DNA of 8,033 nucleotides from Clostridia bacterium (lineage in GTDB: Bacteria > Bacillota > Clostridia > Oscillospirales > Acutalibacteraceae). The position numbers were made by a program, and so were the translations under genes. The stretch covers positions 1-8,033 of the forward strand of contig CAAFIS010000279.1 in the NCBI GenBank assembly GCA_900763035.1. The letters run 5' to 3'. Shown piece after piece: positions 1-5,940 of this stretch. The stretch's first letter is position 1. The number at the start of each line of letters is the position of its first letter. The notes beneath the pieces were generated by a model. The model saw nothing but the letters and a program-made list of their open reading frames with translations, had not been told where the DNA came from and made no database searches.

Positions 1-566
1 AGGCCATCCTGATCCCGCAATATCTTGAAAACAGCTATTTCGATTTTTTCGGCATCGGCCAGATCGTCGGTTGGGTCACCGGCACGCCGTATACCGTCAA
101 CCTGCTCGATACGGTGTTCGCCTTTTATCTGCCGGCGCTGTTCGGTGCGGGCGTGCGCTCCGGGATCCTGATCTTCATCTTCATCCAGTTCTACCGCGGC
201 CTGCCGAAGGAGCTGGAGGATGCCGCCTGCGTGGACGGCTGCGGCCCGCTGCGCACGTTCGCGAGGATCATGCTGCCGAACGCCGTTCCGGCGATCGTGA
301 CGGTGCTGCTGTTCTCCGTCGTTTGGTATTGGAACGACACGCAATATTCCGGGATGTTCCTCGTCGACGAGCGGACGCTGCCGCTGCGCCTGACCGATCT
401 GCAGGCGGTGCTCAACAGCTCCTCCGGCCAGCAGCTCGACCCGTACCAGCTCTCCGTCCTGATGCCGGCGGGCTGTCTGCTGTTCATCCTGCCGCCGCTC
501 GTGCTGTATATCGTGTTCCAGCGCTATTTTACGGAAAGCATCGAAAGGACGGGGCTGGTCGGCTGA
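1..566 (+). CDS. Carbohydrate ABC transporter permease, MalG/CUT1 type (5' partial)
   Basis: This is the C-terminal part of an inner-membrane permease subunit that imports a sugar or oligosaccharide with a second permease, an ATPase and a binding protein; the true start lies upstream. The first complete codon is at 3, giving 187 visible residues. Visible residues about 34-60 form hydrophobic membrane segments. They are followed by the cytoplasmic EAA loop that contacts the ATPase: EDAACVDG begins at visible residue 72 and is followed by the expected ILP-type motif (IMLPNAVP). Further membrane segments follow (PAIVTVLLFSVVW, and GCLLFILPPLVLYIVF near the end). The short tail ending ERTGLVG resembles the usual MalG-type C terminus. 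A GTG at 114 lies inside the family domain and is not the start. The next gene follows after 30 bp, so co-transcription is likely. Family assignment is firm; the sugar is not visible from sequence. Confidence 0.93.
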   Translation, partial: AILIPQYLENSYFDFFGIGQIVGWVTGTPYTVNLLDTVFAFYLPALFGAGVRSGILIFIFIQFYRGLPKELEDAACVDGCGPLRTFARIMLPNAVPAIVTVLLFSVVWYWNDTQYSGMFLVDERTLPLRLTDLQAVLNSSSGQQLDPYQLSVLMPAGCLLFILPPLVLYIVFQRYFTESIERTGLVG

Positions 567-569
567 GGC

Positions 570-581
570 CGCGGCGCCGCG
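570..581. repeat. Perfect 12-bp GC palindrome between permease and next gene
   Basis: CGCGGCGCCGCG lies 3 bp after the permease stop and just before the next ribosome binding site. It could fold as a 4-bp stem with a 4-base loop. There is no following T run, so it is not a typical intrinsic terminator. In DNA this GC-rich such palindromes also arise by chance. Confidence 0.35.
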
Positions 582-584
582 AAG

Positions 585-591
585 AAAGGAG
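585..591 (+). promoter_or_regulatory. Ribosome binding site with two possible ATG starts
   Basis: AAAGGAG is followed by two adjacent ATG codons at 597 (spacing 5) and 600 (spacing 8). The second has the more usual spacing. The choice changes the protein by one residue only. Confidence 0.75.
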
Positions 592-596
592 AACCG

Positions 597-1427
597 ATGA
601 TGTCGGAGCATTTTTCCAACCTGACCTACGATAACGCCGGGCAGAAGATGGGCGACTGTGACGGCCCCGCCTTCTGCGTGTATTCGCACAAAGGGTATTC
701 CCGCGCCTCCATGGATGTCCTGCTCAGCCGCCTGCGGCTGTGCACCCGCCGCCGCAGCGACGGCCTGCCGCTGACGGCCTATATCTTCCTCGGTGTAGAT
801 TCCTTTGATGACCGGGACGTGTTCGTCAACTGCTTCGATGCCGGTCTGGCTTACGACAACGACCGGTGCCGGTGGGTGCTGTTCTATAACGTCCTGCGCA
901 CCGTGCCGCCGCACGAAAAATGGTATACCTCTGCGGTCTGTCTGGAGGATACGCACGACTACCGCCTTGTGCTGGATACCTCGGGCGCGGACGGCTTCGC
1001 CGAGCTGGCGGCCTATGATCTGTCCCTTGGCGGGCAGAAGGCCGACAGTGTGCGTTTTTATACGAAGGACACCCGCCGGGACGGGAGCAACACGGTATAC
1101 TACCAAAACTACGCGATGGACTTCCCGGACTACATCAAATACACGCCGGACGGCCGACCGAGCGAGGACGATTGGCCGCAGATCACGCTGTACAACATGG
1201 ATGAGGGCGCGTACATGAAAGACCTGTGCATCTGCGGCTGCACGCTCGATGGGCAGCCGTGGACGGCAGAGATGACCCGCAACCGTTCGGTCTGGCCGGA
1301 CCGGACGATGACGTGGATCGATGCGCCGATCGTGCAGGTGACCTGTCCGGCGCGGGACATGGCGTGGAGGATCGACTTCGTGCTCGACCGCCGCGCGGCG
1401 GAAACGGAAGGAGAGGAACAGGGATGA
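597..1427 (+). CDS. Unrecognised beta-rich domain protein, signal-less paralogue (copy A)
   Basis: I do not recognise this family. The 276-residue protein consists of one domain that recurs in the next two genes. It has no signal peptide or membrane segment: the domain starts almost at residue 1 (LTYDNAG at 9-15), so the protein is probably cytoplasmic. Blocks shared with both paralogues include GDxxGPA, RASxDVxLS, RRSDG, FLGxD, NCxDAGLxY (Cys79), THDYRL, DGSN (about 162-165), YNxDEG and LDGQPWTA (217-224). Alternating hydrophobic and polar stretches with many Tyr, Trp and Asp residues suggest an all-beta fold such as a carbohydrate-binding jelly roll; this is inference. It has ten cysteines, far more than the equivalent domain of either lipoprotein (four each), which fits a reducing compartment. 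Its stop overlaps the next ATG by 4 bp, suggesting translational coupling. A degraded copy that lost its signal is possible, but the domain looks complete and every conserved block is kept. Confidence 0.88.
   Translation: MMSEHFSNLTYDNAGQKMGDCDGPAFCVYSHKGYSRASMDVLLSRLRLCTRRRSDGLPLTAYIFLGVDSFDDRDVFVNCFDAGLAYDNDRCRWVLFYNVLRTVPPHEKWYTSAVCLEDTHDYRLVLDTSGADGFAELAAYDLSLGGQKADSVRFYTKDTRRDGSNTVYYQNYAMDFPDYIKYTPDGRPSEDDWPQITLYNMDEGAYMKDLCICGCTLDGQPWTAEMTRNRSVWPDRTMTWIDAPIVQVTCPARDMAWRIDFVLDRRAAETEGEEQG
1408..1413 (+). promoter_or_regulatory. Ribosome binding site fixing the start of lipoprotein copy B
   Basis: AAGGAG within the end of copy A lies 10 bases before the ATG at 1424, with GAGAGG partly overlapping it. 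The reading frame is open upstream to 1226, but only the ATG at 1424 has this site and begins a lipoprotein signal peptide. Confidence 0.75.
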
Positions 1428-2596
1428 AGAGACAAAAAACGGCAGGCGCGGCTCTTGCGGCCGTGCTGCTCACGGTGTGCCTCGGCAGTTGTGCGGGCAG
1501 CCGCCCGGCATCGTCGCTGCCGAACAGCGCCGCCGTCAGCGATACGTCCGTGCCGGACGGCACGGCGACCGGCACATCCGGCACACAGCCGACGGAGAGC
1601 ACGGCCGCGACCGACGGTGCGCCGTCCGTGACGTCCGGCCGCACGTCGGCCGCCACATCGGCCCGGCCGACGGCAGGGACGACGTCCTCCGCCGCACGGC
1701 AGACCTCTGCGGCGACCACGTCTGCACGGCCGACAGGGCCGCGCCCGACGCTCGTGCAGCCGACAGGCAAGGAAACGCTCGATAGCCGCACCTATCGGCC
1801 GAAGCAGCGGATCGGCGACTGGGGAGGTCCGGCCTATTGCGCCTATTCGTACACAGGGCACACGCAGGCCTCGATGGACGTGGAGCTCAGCGCCGTGGAG
1901 ATCGAGATGACCCGCCGCTCCGACGGCAAGACGAACGTGGGCTATATCTTCCTCGGCATGGATATCTACGATCCGCAGACCGGCGCATGGGCGAACTGTC
2001 TGGATGCCGGACTGGCCTATGACGGTGCGGATAAGGGCTGGACGCTGTTCCATCTGCTGGCCGATGCCAATGCGCCGGGGCAGAACAAGTGGTACAAGGG
2101 ACATCGCAAGCTCGACGAGACACATGACTACCGCCTGACGCTCGACTGCGGGAAAAGCAACGGCTGGGCGACGCTGACGGTCTATGACCTGACGGTGGGA
2201 CGTGTGGCCGACAGTATCGAGTTCCAGGCGCGATATGCGCTCAAAGACGGTAGCAACGTCGATTTTCTGCAGGACTTCGCGATCGATATGAAGGACGATA
2301 CCATGATCGGCACCGACGGCCATCTGTATACCTACAAGGAAGTGGAGAGCAGCGGCATCTCCGACGAGGCATGGAAGAGCATCATCCTGTATAACACCGA
2401 CGAAGGTATCCGCCTGTGCAACGTCCGGATCACGAACGCCAAGCTGGACGGGCAGCCGTGGACGGCGGACAAAACACGGCTGCGCGGCTTTTCTCCGGAC
2501 TTCCGGCAGGCGGACATCGGCTATGATGTCGTGCGGGTGCACCATGCCACGCTCGACAGCGAGCTGATCGTGGATATCGATATGGCACGCCGGTGA
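1424..2596 (+). CDS. Surface lipoprotein with Ser/Thr-rich stalk and unrecognised domain (copy B)
   Basis: The 390-residue protein begins with a clear lipoprotein signal: basic MKRQK, a hydrophobic core, and lipobox LGSC with the lipidated Cys at 23. It should therefore be anchored to the outer face of the cytoplasmic membrane. Residues about 24-123 are a low-complexity stalk rich in Ser, Thr, Ala, Pro and Gly, with a near repeat of TSARPT. Residues about 124-390 are the domain shared with the flanking genes, including RRSDGK, FLGMD, NCLDAGLAY (Cys192), THDYRLTLDC, KDGSN (274-278), YNTDEG and LDGQPWTA (341-348). It is the most divergent of the three: it lacks the YDNAG block at the domain start and has about 11 extra residues before YNTDEG. 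It is not a typical ABC solute-binding protein. Glycan binding or processing at the cell surface is an inference from the sugar-related neighbours; I do not recognise the family. It overlaps copy A by 4 bp and precedes copy C by 18 bp. Confidence 0.9.
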   Translation: MKRQKTAGAALAAVLLTVCLGSCAGSRPASSLPNSAAVSDTSVPDGTATGTSGTQPTESTAATDGAPSVTSGRTSAATSARPTAGTTSSAARQTSAATTSARPTGPRPTLVQPTGKETLDSRTYRPKQRIGDWGGPAYCAYSYTGHTQASMDVELSAVEIEMTRRSDGKTNVGYIFLGMDIYDPQTGAWANCLDAGLAYDGADKGWTLFHLLADANAPGQNKWYKGHRKLDETHDYRLTLDCGKSNGWATLTVYDLTVGRVADSIEFQARYALKDGSNVDFLQDFAIDMKDDTMIGTDGHLYTYKEVESSGISDEAWKSIILYNTDEGIRLCNVRITNAKLDGQPWTADKTRLRGFSPDFRQADIGYDVVRVHHATLDSELIVDIDMARR

Positions 2597-2614
2597 GGCG
2601 AACGAGGAAAACGG

Positions 2615-3742
2615 ATGAAAATATACTCCAAAAAGGTGGCTGCGTCGGCGATGGGCATCCTCTTTCTGCTCGGCGGCTGCGCATCGGCCGGGTCGCCGGA
2701 GAGCACGCCCACCAGGTCGGTGAGCCGTGCGTCCGGTACCTCTTCGACGGCCGGACCGGACACGACGGCGGCACCGACGGCGAGCACTGTCGTTCGGACG
2801 GACGGGAGCCATGCGTCGGCAGGTACGTCCGCGCAGAGCCGGGCGACGGCATCGGGCGACGCACCTCGCATTTCGGCGGCGACATCGACGGCAGCTGTGA
2901 CGGCATCCGCGACCGTGCCGATGGCGACCGGCACGCGCCCTCCGCGCCCGGCCGGGAGCGAGCGGATGACGAACCTCGACTACGATAACGCCGGACGTTT
3001 CATCGGCGATAACGACGGCCCGGCCTACGTGATCTACTCCAAAAAGGGATATGCCCGTGCGTCGGTCGATGTGCTGCTCAGCGATGCCAAGGTGCAGATC
3101 GAACGGCGCAGCGACGGGAAGATCCTGATCGCCTATGCGTTCCTCGGGCTGGACACGGTCAGCGATGACGGCGTCGGCAACTGCTTGGATGCCGGACTGC
3201 AATACGGCACCGACCGTCAGTGGCACGTGTTCTATAACCTGCAGCGTGCCTCTGTCGGCGAGGCCCGGTGGTATGAGTCGCGCCGTTTCCTCGATCCGAC
3301 GCATGACTATCGCCTGACGCTCGATTGCTCGAAGAACAACGGCTGGGCGGAGCTGACCGTACTCGATCTGACGACCGGGCAGGTGGCGGACAGCGTTTGG
3401 ATGCAGGCACTGTATGCCAAAAAGGACGGCAGCAACGTCGATTTTTATCAGGACTACGCGCTCGATTTCCCGGATGACGTCAAATTCACGCCGGACGGCG
3501 CGCCCAGTCGGGACGACTTCGTGCAGATCACCCGTTACAATATGGACGAAGGCTGCTATCTGAAGGATCTGCGCATCGTGCGGGCCACGCTGGACGGGCA
3601 GCCGTGGACGGCGGAAAAGACCGATCGGCGCGTGATGTGGCCCGATCGCAGCTGCACGGCGATCGATCGGCCGATCGTGCGGGTGAGCCGGGCGGAGTTC
3701 GACACACAGCTGAGCCTTGATCTCGATCTGGACAGAAAATGA
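2615..3742 (+). CDS. Surface lipoprotein with Ser/Thr-rich stalk and unrecognised domain (copy C)
   Basis: The 375-residue protein has the same layout as copy B: a lipoprotein signal with lipobox LGGC (lipidated Cys22), a stalk of about 98 residues rich in Thr, Ser and Ala, and the shared domain from about residue 121 to the end. A GAGG ribosome binding site at 2604-2607 supports the ATG at 2615. Domain blocks include YDNAG, GDNDGPAY, RASVDVLLS, RRSDGK, NCLDAGLQY (Cys190), THDYRLTLDC, KDGSN (270-274), YNMDEG and LDGQPWTA (326-333). The domain matches signal-less copy A more closely than copy B, for example in YDNAG and in the TPDG stretch leading to YNMDEG. The stalk is not obviously alignable with that of copy B, though its length and composition are alike, as expected for a flexible spacer lifting the domain through the cell wall. 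Function is unknown; binding or processing of a glycan outside the cell is inferred. The AGE-family gene follows after 15 bp. Confidence 0.9.
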   Translation: MKIYSKKVAASAMGILFLLGGCASAGSPESTPTRSVSRASGTSSTAGPDTTAAPTASTVVRTDGSHASAGTSAQSRATASGDAPRISAATSTAAVTASATVPMATGTRPPRPAGSERMTNLDYDNAGRFIGDNDGPAYVIYSKKGYARASVDVLLSDAKVQIERRSDGKILIAYAFLGLDTVSDDGVGNCLDAGLQYGTDRQWHVFYNLQRASVGEARWYESRRFLDPTHDYRLTLDCSKNNGWAELTVLDLTTGQVADSVWMQALYAKKDGSNVDFYQDYALDFPDDVKFTPDGAPSRDDFVQITRYNMDEGCYLKDLRIVRATLDGQPWTAEKTDRRVMWPDRSCTAIDRPIVRVSRAEFDTQLSLDLDLDRK

Positions 3743-3757
3743 AAGGGAGCGGATAAT

Positions 3758-4981
3758 ATGGATACCGAACGAGCCGCCGAGCTGCGGCGGTTTTATCACG
3801 ACCGGCTGATGCAGGACATCATGCCGTTTTGGATGGCCTCCGATCTGATCGACCGCCGCTGCGGCGGCTTCCTCACGAGCGTCGATCGGGAGGGCCGACT
3901 GTATGACGAGGACAAGAGCGTCTGGTTCCAAGGGCGGTGCCTGTGGACGTTCTCGCGCCTGTGCAACACCTACGGGCCGCGGGAGGAATGGCTCGAGGCC
4001 GCCAAAAGCGGCGCGGCGTTCCTCCGGTCGCACTGCATCGACCCGGCGGACGGCCGGATGTTCTTCACGGTCACGCGGGACGGCCGTCCGCTGCGCAAAC
4101 GGCGGTACTTTTTCTCGGAAAGCTTCCTGACTGCTGGCTTCACGGAGTATTACGGCGTGACCGGCGATCCGGCCGATCTGCGCCTTGCGGCGGATTATTT
4201 CGATCGGATGCTGCGGATGTACCGCGATCCGTCTGCCGATCCGTTCAAGATCACGCCGAAGGAGAACACCGCCGTCCGCCGTCTGCACGGGAACGCCGAG
4301 CCGATGGTGCTCGTCAGCACGGCGCAGGCGCTGCGGCGGGTGGACACGGCGCGCACGGCGTACTATGACGGGGCGATCCGCAGCCTGATCGACGATATGC
4401 TGACGCTGCACGATAAACCGGAGCTCGGCTGTATGCTCGAGAACGTCCTGCCGGACGGATCGATATTCGACGGGCCTGCCGGGCGCACCGTCAACCCCGG
4501 CCATTCGATCGAAAATTCGTGGTTCTTGATGAACTATGCGAACACGGTCGGCGATCAAGAGCTGCTGCGCCGCGCGCTCGGCATCCTGCGCGGATCGCTC
4601 GAGCGCGGATGGGACATGGCGTACGGCGGCATCGTGTATTTCACCGATGTATACGGGCGCCCCTGCGTGCAGCTGGAGCATGATATGAAGCTGTGGTGGG
4701 TGCATAACGAGGCGCTGATCGCCACCCTGCTCGCTTGGGTGCTGACCGGTGACGAAACGTGGGGCAAATGGTACGACCGTCTGCATGAGTACACGTTCGG
4801 TCATTTTCCGGATGCCGTCTGCGGCGAGTGGTACGGCTATCTGCACCGGGACGGTACGGTGTCGCATACGCAGAAGGGCTCGCTGTGGAAAGGGCCGTAT
4901 CATCTGCCGCGCTGTCTCATGCTCTGCGAGCAGATCCTGACGGCGGCCGAAAACAGCGCGGCGGTCCCGCCGCTGCTGTAA
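3758..4981 (+). CDS. AGE-family (N-acylglucosamine 2-epimerase) sugar epimerase/isomerase
   Basis: This 407-residue cytoplasmic protein has the length and motifs of the AGE superfamily, an (alpha/alpha)6-barrel group that includes N-acylglucosamine 2-epimerase, cellobiose 2-epimerase and mannose/lyxose isomerases. Visible family blocks are GGFLTSVDR, WFQGRCLW, the NPGHSIE block with His249, KLWWVHNEAL, GEWYGYL, and WKGPYHLPR with His382. His249 and His382 fit the two histidines used by the family as acid and base at C1/C2 of an aldose; the arginine of FQGR and glutamates around the pocket are also kept. An AAAGGGAG site at 3742-3749 supports the start. The exact substrate cannot be read from sequence. 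Classical use would be GlcNAc/ManNAc interconversion, but no sialic acid genes are visible and the neighbours degrade L-pentuloses, so an aldose-ketose isomerase or disaccharide epimerase role is as likely. Family confidence is high, substrate confidence low. Confidence 0.93.
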   Translation: MDTERAAELRRFYHDRLMQDIMPFWMASDLIDRRCGGFLTSVDREGRLYDEDKSVWFQGRCLWTFSRLCNTYGPREEWLEAAKSGAAFLRSHCIDPADGRMFFTVTRDGRPLRKRRYFFSESFLTAGFTEYYGVTGDPADLRLAADYFDRMLRMYRDPSADPFKITPKENTAVRRLHGNAEPMVLVSTAQALRRVDTARTAYYDGAIRSLIDDMLTLHDKPELGCMLENVLPDGSIFDGPAGRTVNPGHSIENSWFLMNYANTVGDQELLRRALGILRGSLERGWDMAYGGIVYFTDVYGRPCVQLEHDMKLWWVHNEALIATLLAWVLTGDETWGKWYDRLHEYTFGHFPDAVCGEWYGYLHRDGTVSHTQKGSLWKGPYHLPRCLMLCEQILTAAENSAAVPPLL

Positions 4982-5002
4982 TGCCCGCGCCGCGGCGGAG
5001 CA

Positions 5003-5019
5003 GGACGAGCGGATCGTCC
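5003..5019 (+). other. Small perfect hairpin after the AGE gene
   Basis: GGACGA and TCGTCC form a 6-bp stem around a 5-base loop (GCGGA), 21 bases after the AGE stop. No T run follows, so it is not a standard intrinsic terminator. It could protect the 3' end of the upstream message or act in RNA processing. Confidence 0.35.
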
Positions 5020-5095
5020 CCGGAGCTTGGCGGATAGTCCAACGACGGATGCCCGGCCTGGTGATGTGATAAAAGACGTCCATTTGTTATACGAT

Positions 5096-5101
5096 AAGGA
5101 G
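5096..5101 (+). promoter_or_regulatory. Ribosome binding site fixing the ulaE-type start
   Basis: AAGGAG sits 6 bases before the ATG at 5108. The frame is open upstream to a TTG at 5027, but that extension has no family counterpart, whereas translation from 5108 begins as UlaE proteins do (LTVYEKAM near the N terminus). Confidence 0.85.
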
Positions 5102-5107
5102 CGCATC

Positions 5108-5938
5108 ATGTCTGCATTACTGACGGTATACGAAAAGGCGATGTCCGAAACGCTCGGGTGGCGGGAAAAACTGGAAGCGGCGCGGACGGCGGGCTTCGAC
5201 GGCGTCGAGCTGAGCATCGACGAAACGGACGAAAAGCTCGCACGGCTCGGGTGGGACGCGGCGCAGCGCCGCGCGCTGCGGACGCTGACCGTCGATACCG
5301 GCGCGTGCCTGCAGACGATGTGCCTGAGCGGCCACCGCCGCTATCCGCTGGGCAGCCGCGATCCGCAGATCCGGCAGCGCGGGTTGGATATCGCCCGGCA
5401 GGCGATCGAGCTTTCCTACGATCTGGGCATCCGCATCATCCAGCTCGCCGGGTACGACGTGTATTACGAGCCGTCGGACGACGGCTGTGCCGCCCGCTTC
5501 GGCGAGGCTTTGGCGCAGGTGACCGCCTATGCGGCGCAGCGCGGCGTGATCTTGGCGTTCGAAACGATGGAAACGCCCTTTATGGACACGGTGGAGAAGG
5601 CGATGGCCTATGTCCGGCGTATCGGCTCGCCGTTTTTGCAGGTGTATCCGGACCTTGGCAACATCACGAACGGCGCGGCGGATCCCGCCGCCGACCTTGC
5701 GGCCGGCGCGGGACACATCGTCGCCGCGCACCTGAAGGACACGCTGCCCGGCGTGTACCGCGGCCTGCATTTCGGCGAGGGACGCGTGGCGTTCCCGGCG
5801 CTGATCCGGCAGCTGCGGCAGCAGGGCGTGGGCCTGTTCAATGCCGAATTTTGGTTCGATCCCGCGTATCGCGGCGGGGATTGGGCGGGCGCACTGCGCG
5901 AGGCGCACGACCGCCTGCGCCCGTTGACGGAGGGCTGA
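5108..5938 (+). CDS. ulaE: L-ribulose-5-phosphate 3-epimerase (L-xylulose-5-P 3-epimerase), UlaE/SgbU type
   Basis: This cytoplasmic TIM-barrel enzyme (276 residues, family-typical length) interconverts L-xylulose 5-phosphate and L-ribulose 5-phosphate. It resembles E. coli UlaE/SgbU throughout as I remember those sequences: YEKA near the start, SIDETDEKLARL, MCLSGHRRYPLGS, IIQLAGYDVYYE, YPDLGN, AHLKDTLPGV and FGEGRVAF. The four expected metal ligands are present as Glu152 (FETM), Asp182 (YPDLG), His208 (AHLKD) and Glu247 (NAEFW), with spacing nearly identical to the ligands of the E. coli enzyme. Its stop at 5938 is 2 bp before the kinase ATG, so the two are probably translationally coupled. 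It supplies the middle step between the kinase and the 4-epimerase encoded just downstream. Confidence 0.95.
   Translation: MSALLTVYEKAMSETLGWREKLEAARTAGFDGVELSIDETDEKLARLGWDAAQRRALRTLTVDTGACLQTMCLSGHRRYPLGSRDPQIRQRGLDIARQAIELSYDLGIRIIQLAGYDVYYEPSDDGCAARFGEALAQVTAYAAQRGVILAFETMETPFMDTVEKAMAYVRRIGSPFLQVYPDLGNITNGAADPAADLAAGAGHIVAAHLKDTLPGVYRGLHFGEGRVAFPALIRQLRQQGVGLFNAEFWFDPAYRGGDWAGALREAHDRLRPLTEG
5929..5934 (+). promoter_or_regulatory. Ribosome binding site fixing the lyxK start
   Basis: GGAGGG inside the end of the 3-epimerase gene lies 6 bases before the ATG at 5941. The kinase frame is open far upstream, to about 5158, but translation from 5941 begins directly with the FGGY N-terminal nucleotide-binding block (LGLDNGGT). 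Confidence 0.85.
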
Positions 5939-5940
5939 TC

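Larger units (their letters stand above)
4982..5107 (+). promoter_or_regulatory. 126-bp gap with AT-rich patch; possible internal promoter or operator
   Basis: This is the only sizeable intergenic stretch in the window. Its first half is GC-rich and holds a 10-bp palindrome (CGCCGCGGCG, 4988-4997) and a small hairpin. From about 5066 to 5097 it turns AT-rich, unlike its surroundings, with GACGTC at 5075-5080 flanked by loosely mirrored AT-rich arms and TATACG at 5088-5093. No good -35 box lies at the right distance, and a start driven by TATACG would fall at the ribosome binding site, so the promoter call is weak. A regulator site for the pentulose genes is possible. Confidence 0.3.

Noticed and set aside
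1226..1423. Upstream extension of lipoprotein copy B
   Set aside because: It overlaps the conserved end of copy A in another frame and would bury the lipoprotein signal peptide that starts at 1424.
5003..5040. Rho-independent terminator after the AGE gene
   Set aside because: The hairpin at 5003-5019 has only 6 bp and is followed by CCGGAGC rather than a T run.
1130..5083. Very long open frame on the minus strand (about 1317 codons) opposite the paralogues and the AGE gene
   Set aside because: It is antisense to four well-supported genes, its translation is Arg/His/Ala-rich with no recognisable domain, and it is explained by scarcity of stop codons in GC-rich DNA with strong codon bias.
5027..5107. 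TTG-initiated N-terminal extension of the 3-epimerase
   Set aside because: It has no convincing ribosome binding site, no family counterpart, and runs across the AT-rich patch; the ATG at 5108 matches the family start.
5158..5940. In-frame upstream extension of the kinase gene through the 3-epimerase gene
   Set aside because: The extension reads Arg/Gly/Ala-rich nonsense out of frame with ulaE, while the FGGY domain begins exactly at the ATG at 5941 behind a good ribosome binding site.
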